53,554 nucleotides of DNA, from assembly GCA_964498125.1 (NCBI GenBank), contig CAZCGE010000082.1, positions 1 to 53,554 on the forward strand. The letters run 5' to 3'. The position numbers and the translations under genes were made by a program. Source of the DNA: CAMDBL01 sp964498125 (lineage in GTDB: Bacteria > Pseudomonadota > Alphaproteobacteria > Rhizobiales > Hyphomicrobiaceae). The notes beneath the pieces were generated by a model. It worked only from the letters and a program-made list of their open reading frames with translations. It was not told the DNA's origin and did not search any database. Every line of letters begins with the position of its first letter. Position 1 is the first letter of the stretch. This document shows, in pieces, positions 16,778 through 25,186 of this stretch.

Positions 16778-18823
16778 TCAGCCGCGCAATCTGGTGCGCA
16801 CGATGCGGGGGAATTCCTCATCCGCCCCACCTGCCAGTCCGGGCTGCTGCGGTGCGCCCGGCTCGGCGTAGCCCGACTCGGCATAGGAAGGCGCCGCCGG
16901 CATATCCTGGGTGCGATAGGCATCGGGCGGCGGAATGCCAGCGGGCAATGCCCTTGCCGGAAGACCGCCAGCCTGAACCGGAGCCTGTACCGGCTGTCGC
17001 GCAGCCCCTTGCATGTTGCCGTGAGTGGCCTGCTGCTGGGCGCCTGCAACAAACCAGGCCTCGATCAGGTCCAATTCCTCGACCGACAGGTTCAGTCCCT
17101 GGCTGCGGCAGCGGGCGACGACGAAATTTCTGAAGCGTCCGGCGTACAGCGAGGCCGAGGCCGCCATCTCGTCAAGCCAGGGATCGGTTTCGCTGATCAC
17201 ATCGAGCACAAACCGGACTTCATCAAAACGCACATCGACGTCCAACTCCTGAGCGCGCTGCATGATGTTGGTCAATGTCTGTGACCCGGCAAGGCCTTTT
17301 TTGACAATCTCTCTGGCGATGATATCGAACAGCACTCGATAGTTGGGCGGCAACAGGGGCGGCGCCTGGCTGGCCTCAAGAATGCGGGCAAGCGACTGCT
17401 GCAGCACCATGGCCGATGTCACCTCCGTCTCACGCGCTGCCGCGGAGGGGGGCGGCGCAGCCGCGGGCGCGGGCTTGGCAGTCTGCTGAGGGGCGCGCAC
17501 TTGGTTTGGTGCCCGCACCTGCAGCTGCACGTGTTGCTGCACGTGTTGCCGTATTGGGGCTTGTACAGGCTGCTGGTAGGCTGCCGGCGATTCCGCATGC
17601 GGCGGCGGTTGCGCGGTGGGTGCGGGCCGTTGCTGACGCGCGGCAATGGCCTCCTGCGGAATAGGCGGAGCCGCCAGCGGCGGCAGAGCGGCGCGAGCCG
17701 CGCGCTGCGGCGCCGCGGCGGCAGGCGGGGCCATGGCAGCAACGGATGGTGCTGGGCGCATCGCCGGTTTGGCGGCGGGCGCCGCAGCCGCAGCCGCTAT
17801 TGCCATCCGTGCCGCGACTGCAGGCGCTGCCGCCGCCGCCGGGGCCGCCGGTTTTGCGGCAGGAGCCTGCGGTGCAGGGCTTTCCGCGGGAGGCGCCTTG
17901 ACTTCGGGGCGGCGGACCTGCTCGGCCAGTTGGCGTTTGACGTCGAATACGAAGTAGGGTTCCTGGCCGCCGACCCGGATGCCCGGCGGCTGCGACTGGA
18001 TCAGCAGCTGGTGTAAGCTTCCCGCGCCTGCCCAGCCCGTGCCGACTGTATTGTCATGGCCAAGCATATGCACGACGCGCTCGGCAAGGATGTCGACGGC
18101 AATTGGATGGCTGGACGCGCGAACCGCATCCAAGGCCTGGCTGAGGATGGCCTGGCGCATGTCCTTGATTTGCAGCATCGGCGCGGCGGCTGCAACGGCC
18201 ACTGCGGGCGCCGCGGTAACGGGCGCCGCGGTGATCCGGCCACCGTCCGTCAATAGCCCGATCAATTCGCTCTCACGCACCTCGCCATCGCAAATGGCGG
18301 TGTAGGGCACCGCGGTGTGATCGTTGGCGTAGATCACAGTGCGCCGGGCGTGGGCGCGCAACCGGTGCAGTACCGGTGTGAAGTCGGCGTCGCCCGACAT
18401 GATGATGAACTCATCAAAATAGGTGTCGTGCATCAGCAAGTCGCGGACATCCATCACCATGCGAATGTCGGAGGAGTTCTTCAATTGCGCGGTCAGGGGT
18501 GGGCAATCGATCACTTCGAAGCCCGCGCGCAAGAAATGGTGGCGCACGAACGGAAACGAGTTCATGTCCGTCGAATTGTCGTGCGTGTTGCGGCGCGGAA
18601 CCGGATTGCCATAACAGCGATTGAGCACGATGCGGCGCGGGCCGTTGCTGAACAGGCTATTGGTTGGCGAGATCAGGCCACCGGACTCGATGTCCTTGAG
18701 CCAAAGTCCGGCGTCCTTGGCAAATTTCTTGGCCGCGTCCTCGCTCTTGCGACGCAGTGCCAAGTAAATATTGTCGTAATCGACCAAGACGGCGGTCAGA
18801 ATTGGTCCCTGCTTTCGCTTCAT
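16778..18823 (-). CDS. NYN domain (LabA-like) ribonuclease-type protein with LOTUS-like and A/P/Q-rich regions
   Basis: The protein has 681 residues. Residues about 8-185 form a NYN (PIN-like) nuclease domain: TAVLVDYDNIYLALRR with the first acidic residues, then RMVMDVRDLLMHDTYFDEFIIMSGDADFTPVL with the later Asp pair. Residues about 215-290 (AILSQALDAVRASSHPIAVDIL to YFVFDV) look like an OST-HTH/LOTUS RNA-binding domain. About 295-490 is a low-complexity Ala/Pro/Gln linker (PAAAAAPAVAARMAIAAAAA), and 500-620 a further helical domain. The architecture suggests RNA cleavage or RNA-guided recruitment. ATG 18823 directly precedes the NYN domain; upstream frame is non-coding. Confidence 0.85.
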   Translation of the reverse strand: MKRKQGPILTAVLVDYDNIYLALRRKSEDAAKKFAKDAGLWLKDIESGGLISPTNSLFSNGPRRIVLNRCYGNPVPRRNTHDNSTDMNSFPFVRHHFLRAGFEVIDCPPLTAQLKNSSDIRMVMDVRDLLMHDTYFDEFIIMSGDADFTPVLHRLRAHARRTVIYANDHTAVPYTAICDGEVRESELIGLLTDGGRITAAPVTAAPAVAVAAAAPMLQIKDMRQAILSQALDAVRASSHPIAVDILAERVVHMLGHDNTVGTGWAGAGSLHQLLIQSQPPGIRVGGQEPYFVFDVKRQLAEQVRRPEVKAPPAESPAPQAPAAKPAAPAAAAAPAVAARMAIAAAAAAPAAKPAMRPAPSVAAMAPPAAAAPQRAARAALPPLAAPPIPQEAIAARQQRPAPTAQPPPHAESPAAYQQPVQAPIRQHVQQHVQLQVRAPNQVRAPQQTAKPAPAAAPPPSAAARETEVTSAMVLQQSLARILEASQAPPLLPPNYRVLFDIIAREIVKKGLAGSQTLTNIMQRAQELDVDVRFDEVRFVLDVISETDPWLDEMAASASLYAGRFRNFVVARCRSQGLNLSVEELDLIEAWFVAGAQQQATHGNMQGAARQPVQAPVQAGGLPARALPAGIPPPDAYRTQDMPAAPSYAESGYAEPGAPQQPGLAGGADEEFPRIVRTRLRG

Positions 18824-19159
18824 ATGGATAGGCCCCCGGAACGCGCCAAGTCTTATCGTTGTACTGTTGGTGAGTCGCTGTGCTGGTGCAAGCTCAGCCC
18901 GTGACGGCGGGGCAACAATTGGGTTAATTAAGCGTGAACAACACGCTAGGGCGCGATCGGATGGTGTATGCGATGTGGATAACCGGGCACAGGTGCGGCC
19001 CGGCCACATTGCGGGATGGGCGTCACCGACCGAGTTCAGCCGGGCGCCCAACCGGGCGGCGCCAACCGGAATCCGGCGAATTCGAAGCCCGGCGCCAACT
19101 CGCGGATCACATCGTCGGCGGTCGGCTGCAAACCTGCGTCCATGGCCGCCGGCACCGGT
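18824..19159. other. Intergenic stretch upstream of the NYN gene
   Basis: About 336 bases between two minus-strand genes. TTAATTAA at about 18926 is the only AT-rich island and may be part of a promoter for the NYN gene, but I cannot define -35 and -10 boxes with confidence. No RNA gene or repeat is seen. Confidence 0.4.
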
Positions 19160-19930
19160 TCAGCCGCGGTTCTTGCGCTCGCGAATTTCGCCGAACACCT
19201 GCCAGTCGGCGGCGCTTTCCATGCCCAGGCGCCGACGAATGACGCCGACCTGTGGCCGCAGGAAAACATTGGTCTCGAGCTCGGCGGCGACAGTGGTCGG
19301 CAGTGTCGCCTTGCCCTGCGCGCGCAATTCGCCAATCTCCTTGGCCCGGCGTTGCAGCGCTGCGTTCTCTGGCTCGATGGTGAGTGCGAACGTGGCGTTG
19401 GCGACGGTGTATTCGTGGCCGCAATAAAGGCGTGTGGCAGGTGGCAGCTTGGCGAGCTTTTGCAGCGAATCCCACATCATCTGGGCATTGCCCTCGATCA
19501 CCCGGCCGCAGCCCATGGCAAACAGCGTATCGCCGACGAAGGCCACTTCGGCCGCCGGAATGAACAGACTGATATGGCCGGCGGTGTGGCCCGGCGTGTC
19601 GAGCACGTCGACATCGAAACCGCCAAACTTGAAGCGGTCACCCTGCCCGACCGCGGTGTCGATACCGGGGATGCGCGCGGCTTCGGCTTTCGGCCCGATG
19701 ATGGTGCAGCCGGTCTCCGCCTTGATTTCGAGATTGCCGGCGGTGTGGTCGTTGTGATGGTGCGTGGTCAAGACGTGTGTCAGCGTCCAGCCCTTGGCCT
19801 TTAGCGCGGCGCGAACAGCGGCGGCCTCGGGCACATCGATCGATGCTGTCGCATTGGTTTGCGGATCGCGGATGAGGACGCCATAGTTGTCGGACAGGCA
19901 GGGGAATTGGTGAATTTCAAGCTGCGCCAT
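19160..19930 (-). CDS. gloB: Hydroxyacylglutathione hydrolase (glyoxalase II)
   Basis: This 256-residue metallo-beta-lactamase-fold enzyme hydrolyses S-lactoylglutathione, the second step of methylglyoxal detoxification. The binuclear site is THHHNDHTAGN (about 56-66), the His in DTPGHTAGHIS, the bridging Asp in FVGDTLFAMGCGR, and the His in LYCGHEYTVANATFA; the glutathione-binding C-terminal part EPENAALQRR is present. Length is normal. It stands alone, divergent from an SDR gene; nothing clear is seen in the 225 bases between them. Confidence 0.96.
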   Translation of the reverse strand: MAQLEIHQFPCLSDNYGVLIRDPQTNATASIDVPEAAAVRAALKAKGWTLTHVLTTHHHNDHTAGNLEIKAETGCTIIGPKAEAARIPGIDTAVGQGDRFKFGGFDVDVLDTPGHTAGHISLFIPAAEVAFVGDTLFAMGCGRVIEGNAQMMWDSLQKLAKLPPATRLYCGHEYTVANATFALTIEPENAALQRRAKEIGELRAQGKATLPTTVAAELETNVFLRPQVGVIRRRLGMESAADWQVFGEIRERKNRG

Positions 19931-20155
19931 GGTCGCCTCACGTCGTCACCGAGCCTCGGATAAGGCTTCATAGACCCGGTGCGCGGCATTTTCAACGCGA
20001 TCACTGGCGCGGGGTGCAGGCAAAGGGGGCGCGCGAAGGGGGTATTCGTGCCGGCCAGCACGTGAGTAATATGCTGCGCGCGCCCGGACACAACCGGGGC
20101 GCTACACTAGCCGACGCCCAGCAAGGGCACCACGAATGCTGAGAGGAACGCTGCA

Positions 20156-20932
20156 ATGGCACGGTTCACGGGCAAGGTCTGCATTGTCACCGGCGGCGCG
20201 CGCGGCATCGGCGCCAAGACCGCGGAGATGTATGTCGCCGAGGGCGGCAAGGTGCTGATCGCCGATACCAACGATGTGCTGGGCAAGGAATTGGCGGCGC
20301 GGCTTGTCCCAAATGCGCGGTTTCTCAATGTGGATGTCACCGATCCCGCATCGTGCCGCGCCGCGGTCGAGGCGGCCGTGCGCGATCTCGGCGGCCTCAA
20401 TGGTGTAGTCAACTGTGCCATTCGTATGGGCCCCGGGGCGCTCAAGGACCTGTCGCTGGAGGACTGGAACAAGGTCGTCACCGTCGGTCTGACGGGGACA
20501 TTCCTGATGTCGCAAGCCGCCGGGCGTTGGCTGATCGACAACGGCCGCAAAGGCTCCATCGTCAATCTCTCCTCGATCGGCGGCATCGCGCCCTATGCCA
20601 TGGCCGGCGCCTACAGCACGGTGAAAGCGGCCGTGATCATGCTGTCGAAACATCTGGGCCTGGAATGGGCGCCCATGGGCGTGCGCGTCAACGTCGTCTG
20701 CCCCGGTCACATCGAAACACCGCTGACCGCCTATCTCCAGGACCCGCAGATCAAGCGCGGCCGCAGCGAGGTCACGCCCTTGAAGCGCGTCGGCCAGCCG
20801 ATCGATGTCGCCCATCCCATCCTGTTCTTGCTGTCGGACGAGTCCGACTACATCACATCGACTGCGCTCGGCATTGACGGCGGCTTGGCGGTCAGTGTCA
20901 TGAACCACCTGCCCGGCCGCAAATGGGATTGA
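20156..20932 (+). CDS. SDR family NAD(P)-dependent oxidoreductase
   Basis: This 258-residue classical short-chain dehydrogenase has the cofactor motif TGGARGIG near residue 12, the catalytic Ser in VNLSSIGG and the Tyr/Lys pair in YSTVK. The usual NNAG is replaced by NCAI (about residue 85), a modest deviation. An acidic residue after the second strand (LIADTND) suggests NAD rather than NADP. GAGAGGAA lies upstream of the ATG. The M24-like gene follows 42 bases later, so the two are probably an operon. The substrate is unknown. Confidence 0.92.
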   Translation: MARFTGKVCIVTGGARGIGAKTAEMYVAEGGKVLIADTNDVLGKELAARLVPNARFLNVDVTDPASCRAAVEAAVRDLGGLNGVVNCAIRMGPGALKDLSLEDWNKVVTVGLTGTFLMSQAAGRWLIDNGRKGSIVNLSSIGGIAPYAMAGAYSTVKAAVIMLSKHLGLEWAPMGVRVNVVCPGHIETPLTAYLQDPQIKRGRSEVTPLKRVGQPIDVAHPILFLLSDESDYITSTALGIDGGLAVSVMNHLPGRKWD

Positions 20933-20974
20933 TGATGGCGGCAAAGCTGTACCCCTGATGATCTGGAGGACGCC

Positions 20975-22273
20975 ATGACGGTTGCTCATGAACACGCCGC
21001 TGCCGAGGCCTTGCAACGCCAGCCTTTGCCGAAACGCTTCTGTAATCTCGACCGGCTGTGGCAAGCGCTCGAAGCCCGCGGGCTCGACGGCATTGTCGCC
21101 ACGACGCCGCAGAATGTCTTCTATCTGACGGGCTTCAACGGTATCGCCCACAAGTCCGACGAGCCGCGCGTCGCCGCGGTGATCCTGTCGCGGCACGCGC
21201 CGGCGCATCCGATCATCGTCGTCGCCGACTACTATCTGGCGACGTTCCTGACGCAGGAGACGTGGGTGGAGGACATCCGGCCGTTCCGCGCCGTGATGAT
21301 GCCGCTCGATCTGCCGCCGGCCAAGGATGATATCGACCGGTTCATTCCCCCGGCCGACAGGGGCAAACCGTGGGTCGAGGCCGCGCGTCGCCAATTCAGT
21401 TTCGACATGAAGAGCGGGCTCGAGGGTGCGCTTCGCGAGTTGAAGCTCGATGCCGCCAAGGTAGCCTTTGACGATCGTGGATTCGGTCTGCGGATTGGCT
21501 TGGAAGGAATGACCGTCGCCGATGGCTACGACCCGATGATGTTTGCGCGCGCCATCAAGACACCCGCCGAGCTGGAGCTGCTGCGGCGCTCGACGCGCCT
21601 CAATGAGATGGCGATCCGCAAGACCATGGCCGCTTGGCAGAAGGGTGCGACGTGGCGCGATCTGAATATCGCCTATGCCCGATCCGTTGCCGAGCTGGGT
21701 GGCTTCGTGCGCGATCCTGGCGCCATGGTCTGGGGCCATCCGCGCGGAACCGACGCCACCGTCATGCTGTCGACCGGCTTTGAAGACAGCGAGGTCGAGG
21801 CCGGCACGCACGTGATGTTCGACTGCCACGGCACCATCGATCTCTACTGCTGGGACGGCGGCAAGACCTGGGTGGTCGACGGCGAGCCCAAGGGCGAGGC
21901 CAAACGCTGGGCCAAGGCGACGACCGCGGTGGCCGAGACGCTGGTTTCAGCCATGAAGCCCGGCGCGCGCATCGCCGACTTGCAGGCGCTGGCCAGGGTA
22001 ACCTACCGCAAGGCCGGGGTTCCCGATCCCGACCGCGCGCTGATCTTCTTCCATGGGCTGGGGCTGTCGCACATGGAGTTGGAGCTGATGACGGCCAGCG
22101 GCGTGGCGCACGGCGGCAACTGGATGTTGGAAGAGGGCATGGTCGCCCCCGTGCATCTGCTCTACCCTGGCGGGCAATTCGACCGCTCCTGGTGCGAGGA
22201 AGTGATCGAGATCGGCCCGGACGGCGGCCGGCCGATGTTTTCCTGGGGCTATGATCCGTTCACGGGGCCATAG
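20975..22273 (+). CDS. M24 (Xaa-Pro peptidase/creatinase-like) family protein with altered metal ligands
   Basis: The protein (432 residues) has the two-domain M24 form: an N-terminal creatinase-like domain (QNVFYLTGFNGIAHKSDEPR) and a pita-bread domain from about residue 195. The two metal Asp residues appear in VMFDCHG and YCWDGGKTW, a His in FFHGLGLSHMELE, and a Glu in SWCEEVIEIG. Where active peptidases have Glu in an E-P-G motif this one reads VAPVHLLYPGG, so one ligand may be His. It may be a non-peptidase member, such as a lyase or hydrolase of small molecules. The start has a GGAGGA upstream. Repeat copy B begins six bases after its stop. Confidence 0.85.
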   Translation: MTVAHEHAAAEALQRQPLPKRFCNLDRLWQALEARGLDGIVATTPQNVFYLTGFNGIAHKSDEPRVAAVILSRHAPAHPIIVVADYYLATFLTQETWVEDIRPFRAVMMPLDLPPAKDDIDRFIPPADRGKPWVEAARRQFSFDMKSGLEGALRELKLDAAKVAFDDRGFGLRIGLEGMTVADGYDPMMFARAIKTPAELELLRRSTRLNEMAIRKTMAAWQKGATWRDLNIAYARSVAELGGFVRDPGAMVWGHPRGTDATVMLSTGFEDSEVEAGTHVMFDCHGTIDLYCWDGGKTWVVDGEPKGEAKRWAKATTAVAETLVSAMKPGARIADLQALARVTYRKAGVPDPDRALIFFHGLGLSHMELELMTASGVAHGGNWMLEEGMVAPVHLLYPGGQFDRSWCEEVIEIGPDGGRPMFSWGYDPFTGP

Positions 22274-22279
22274 CCGGCG

Positions 22280-22390
22280 CTAGTACCCGCCATCAAAAAT
22301 GGCTGGTACTAGCCTTCTTGTTAAGTACCCGATTCACGCTGCATTTTCGTGCCACGAAATGTGGCACTCAATTCCGCGATCGGGTACTAG
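22280..22390. repeat. 112-bp CTAGTACCCG element, copy B (inverted)
   Basis: This is the reverse-complement orientation of copy A (8076-8187), with the same terminal CTAGTACCCG / CGGGTACTAG ends and the same two inner hairpins; only about five positions differ. It fills the gap between two convergent genes almost exactly: six bases after the M24 stop and directly next to the amidohydrolase stop (22391-22393). In this place its hairpins could end transcription from both sides. Confidence 0.88.
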
Positions 22391-23386
22391 TCATTCATTC
22401 AACTTCAGCAGCGCATCGGCATTGCCGTGCATGAGCTTGGCCATATCCGCCGGGGCGAGCGAGATGCGGCTGAGGAATTCGCGACCGAGGTGGCCCGCCG
22501 CAAAGGGGTAATCGACCGAGTACATGATGCGATCGATGCCGAAGGTCAGCTGCGCCGTCAACAGTGGCGGCTCGCTGAACAGGCCGCTGGTGGTCAGCCA
22601 GACTTGATCGACGATGGCGCGGCTGATCGGCCGCTGCAGATGCTCGACATCGCGTTCGAAGACTTCGTCGATGCGCGCCAGCATCATCGGCAGCATCTCG
22701 CCCATGTGGCCAATGATCAGCTTGAGCCTGGGGTGCTTGTCGAGCACGCCGGCAAGCACCATGCGCAGGATGTGGATGGCCGTTTCCGAGTGCCAGCCCC
22801 AGCCGGCCGCCTCCAGCACGCGGCTGGAACCGCCGGGCAAGCCGCTGTAGTAGGCCTCGCGCACGGCGGCGGGCGCCAGGTGCGGATGCACATAGATCGG
22901 CACGTCGAGGTCAACCGCCGCCGCCAGCAAGCCGTCATACATCGGATGGTCGAGGAACTTGCCCTCGGTGGCGCCGAAGATCATGGCGCCGACGAAGCCG
23001 AGGTCCTTGACCGTGCGTCTGAGTTCGCTGGCGGCCGCATCAGGGTCCTGCATGGGCAGCGTCGCGAAAGCGGCAAACCGGTCGGGGTGCTTGCGGATGA
23101 ATTCGGCGGCATAATCGTTGAAGGCGCGCGCCAGTGCTGCCCCCTCCGCCCCTGGCACCAGGTCTGGGCCAGGGCCGTTCAACGACAGCACCTGGAAGGT
23201 GACGCCGGCCTCCTGCATCTGCCGGGAGCGCAATTCGCCGAAGTCGGCCAGCAATTGGGCGGGGGTCGGGCCACCACCCTTGGGCGGCGTGCGCGGGCCA
23301 AAGCCGCGGCGCTTGATCGCCTCGGGATCGATGCGCTTGACCAGGTCGGGTACGGTATAGTGCTCCTCGAGCGCGACAGCACGCAT
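22391..23386 (-). CDS. Amidohydrolase_2 family protein (gamma-resorcylate decarboxylase-like)
   Basis: This 331-residue TIM-barrel metalloenzyme begins MRAVALEEHYTVPDL; the E-x-H form of the first metal site is that of resorcylate and carboxyvanillate decarboxylases. Later ligands are His in YVHPHLAP, His in IIGHMGEMLP and Asp in YSVDYPFAA. It probably decarboxylates an aromatic acid, but a hydrolase role is possible. The start at 23386 has GAGGAAA nine bases upstream; the longer frame adds non-coding sequence. It is followed directly by repeat copy B. Confidence 0.9.
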   Translation of the reverse strand: MRAVALEEHYTVPDLVKRIDPEAIKRRGFGPRTPPKGGGPTPAQLLADFGELRSRQMQEAGVTFQVLSLNGPGPDLVPGAEGAALARAFNDYAAEFIRKHPDRFAAFATLPMQDPDAAASELRRTVKDLGFVGAMIFGATEGKFLDHPMYDGLLAAAVDLDVPIYVHPHLAPAAVREAYYSGLPGGSSRVLEAAGWGWHSETAIHILRMVLAGVLDKHPRLKLIIGHMGEMLPMMLARIDEVFERDVEHLQRPISRAIVDQVWLTTSGLFSEPPLLTAQLTFGIDRIMYSVDYPFAAGHLGREFLSRISLAPADMAKLMHGNADALLKLNE

Positions 23387-23528
23387 GGGCGGGGTTTCCT
23401 CGGGTTGTTTGAGCGAGTTGTCGCATTGGGTGGGCAGACGGGCAAGGGCAGGCTGCCAACAGCCACGTGGCCCGACGTTGGCGATCCAAGCCAAATTGCG
23501 CGCCGAGCCTAATCGCGCAGATCAGATT

Positions 23529-24338
23529 TCAGGCCGAATTCGCCAACACGCGCATGGCCTTGTCGTGCAGGCGCGGATCGCCGCTGGCCAAGATGCGACC
23601 GCCGCCGGTTGCCGAACCACCAGTCCAGGTGGTTACACAACCGCCGGCGCGCTCGATGATCGGAATCAGCGCGACGATGTCATGCGGCTTGAGCCCGGCT
23701 TCGACCACGACATCGATATGGCCAGCGGCCAGCAGGCAATAGGCGTAGCAGTCGCCGCCATAGCGGGTCATGCGGGTGGCCCGCTTCAGCCTTTGAAACG
23801 CCGCGGCCTCGGCGCCCGTGGCAAACAGGTCCGGGTGTGTGGTCGACAGCATCGCCGTGGCCAGGTCGGCGCAGGCCCTGGTGCGGATGCGTTGGGGTCT
23901 CCCATCGCCGACGCGCAGATAGGAGGCCTTCTCGGCCGACCAGAACCGCTCGCGCGTGAAGGGCTGGGACATGACGCCGAGCAGTGGCGCCTCGCCATCG
24001 ATCAGGCCGATCAAAGTGCCCCAGGTCGGCAGCCCCAGGATGAAACCCTTGGTGCCGTCGATCGGATCGATCACCCAGCGGTATCGGCTGGAACCATCGC
24101 GCTTGCCGTATTCTTCGCCGACGAAGCCGTGATCGGGCCACTTCGCCTGGAGCAGCCGCTTCATCACGCGTTCCGCGGCGCGATCGGCCGCCGTCACCGG
24201 GTCGAAGCTGCCCGCGGCAGCTTTGTTCTCGACGGCCATGGCCTTGCGAAAATACGGCAGGATGGCCTGACCGGCGCGATCCGCCAGCCCATGGGCGAAA
24301 TCGATCAGGCTGGCATAGGTCGGGGGACGAGGCAGCAC
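23529..24338 (-). CDS. hisN: Inositol-monophosphatase-family histidinol-phosphatase
   Basis: This 269-residue phosphatase has the lithium-sensitive metal motifs: GEE near residue 75, WVIDPIDGTKGF near 89, and the C-terminal VVEAGLKPHDIVALIPIIERAGG. The GTLIGLIDGEAPLLGVMSQP region and overall length fit HisN, which dephosphorylates histidinol phosphate in His synthesis; a general inositol monophosphatase role cannot be excluded. The start is GTG 24338, supported by AAGGAAA six bases upstream. It is the first of a block (hisN, sRNAs, N-formylglutamate amidohydrolase, cpdR) that I recall as a conserved rhizobial arrangement. Confidence 0.85.
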   Translation of the reverse strand: MLPRPPTYASLIDFAHGLADRAGQAILPYFRKAMAVENKAAAGSFDPVTAADRAAERVMKRLLQAKWPDHGFVGEEYGKRDGSSRYRWVIDPIDGTKGFILGLPTWGTLIGLIDGEAPLLGVMSQPFTRERFWSAEKASYLRVGDGRPQRIRTRACADLATAMLSTTHPDLFATGAEAAAFQRLKRATRMTRYGGDCYAYCLLAAGHIDVVVEAGLKPHDIVALIPIIERAGGCVTTWTGGSATGGGRILASGDPRLHDKAMRVLANSA

Positions 24339-24492
24339 AAAATTTCCTTTTTCGCGGGGTTGGACCGATGCTGCACGCTCTACATGCCATGGCTCCTGCC
24401 GTGGCGGCTATGGCGGCACGCTGCGGTGGCGATGGCGGCATGCCACGCCGTGGACCGGCCAGAGCCACGTTCATGTTTAATACATGGCTATG

Positions 24493-24521
24493 TTGCGGCA
24501 ACCAGCGAATCAGCGCATATA
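24493..24521 (+). promoter_or_regulatory. Predicted promoter of sRNA candidate 1
   Basis: TTGCGG (24493-24498), a 17-base spacer and CATATA (24516-24521) lie about nine bases before the predicted 5' end of the RNA at about 24530; a TATATA overlapping by two bases is an alternative -10. The match is moderate. Confidence 0.5.
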
Positions 24522-24529
24522 TAGGTCGT

Positions 24530-24625
24530 GGGTCAGTTTAGCTGATCGCCAAATGGGCCCACTGCCCACTTTGGGCGTTTTCTCCCTGGACTTGGGCCGT
24601 TCGCAGCCGCGGGCGGCCATTTTTT
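24530..24625 (+). ncRNA. sRNA candidate 1 (anti-Shine-Dalgarno type, alpha-r14/r15-like)
   Basis: A 51-base block beginning 24561 is about 88 percent identical to one in candidate 2 at 25091. It contains a short hairpin GCCC-ACTTT-GGGC, then TTTTCTCCCTGGACTTG, a single-stranded CU-rich stretch that can pair with ribosome binding sites, then a terminator GGCCGTTCGC / GCGGGCGGCC (24595-24618) and TTTTTT. Compared with candidate 2 the terminator stem differs by changes that keep pairing (T-A versus T-G). No credible open reading frame fits. Tandem copies and the CU motif resemble rhizobial trans-acting sRNAs; the family name is inferred. Confidence 0.6.
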
Positions 24626-25028
24626 GTGCCGGGTCTGCCTCCGACATGTCGGCCACGGTGCGCACAGAGCGGCGATGCCGACTGCCTGGACAATGGGCAG
24701 AGCGCGCCGCCTGCCTGAAAAACAACAGACTTGTCCGGGTACCGCCGCTGTTTTTGCACTGCACCAAATTGTCGCACCACGGCGTCCGTGCACCCTGGCC
24801 GAGGCGACGAAAGCCTTCACGCGGGATGCCATCAGACGCCGGGCCCGGGCTTGCAGGCAAACCGCCACATCGCAATATTTTCCCTGCATTTCAAATGCGT
24901 ATCGAAATCAGTCTGACCGACGGCATCGGCTTTTGGTAGGGCTTCACCTGCATCAGAGGATGGCGATTGTCGGCCCCGCTCGATGGCAGGACGCATGACT
25001 GCACTGCGGAAAAACGTGGCAGGTGGGC
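24626..25028. other. Spacer between the two sRNA candidates
   Basis: About 400 bases with no gene I can support. A plus-strand frame (24484-24939) crosses the sRNA 1 terminator and has no ribosome site, so it is rejected. A third sRNA copy was looked for and not seen. Confidence 0.5.
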
Positions 25029-25057
25029 TTGTATTATTTTGCATTGCAGCATAAATA
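25029..25057 (+). promoter_or_regulatory. Predicted promoter of sRNA candidate 2
   Basis: TTGTAT (25029-25034), a 17-base spacer and TAAATA (25052-25057) stand in an AT-rich island within otherwise GC-rich sequence. The predicted RNA start, G at 25064, is seven bases after the -10 and begins a stem, which supports the assignment. Confidence 0.65.
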
Positions 25058-25063
25058 AATAAC

Positions 25064-25158
25064 GTGATCGACGCGCTTTGCGTGTCTGTCACTGCCCTCC
25101 TTGGGCGTTTCCTCCCTAGACTTGGGCCGTTCGCACCTGCGAACGGCCTCTTTTCGTT
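25064..25158 (+). ncRNA. sRNA candidate 2 (anti-Shine-Dalgarno type, alpha-r14/r15-like)
   Basis: The predicted RNA folds into three hairpins: GTGA-TC-GACGCGC-TTT-GCGTGTC-TG-TCAC at the 5' end, GCCC-TCCTT-GGGC in the middle, and a perfect ten-base terminator GGCCGTTCGC-ACCT-GCGAACGGCC (25125-25148) followed by TCTTTTCGTTTT. Between the last two lies GTTTCCTCCCTAGACTT, an anti-Shine-Dalgarno-like stretch. It shares a 51-base block with candidate 1. It sits upstream of nothing on its own strand and points toward the end of the convergent hutG-like gene. The role is inferred as trans-acting repression of target mRNAs. Confidence 0.7.
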
Positions 25159-25186
25159 TTAGGGGGCGGCCCGCGCGCCCGGCCGT

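Noticed and set aside
22427..24524. Two long plus-strand frames opposite the amidohydrolase and hisN genes
   Set aside because: Both are antisense to motif-bearing enzymes and show no conserved domain.
24484..24939. 151-codon frame in the hisN-hutG gap
   Set aside because: It runs through the sRNA 1 terminator, lacks a ribosome site and resembles no protein.
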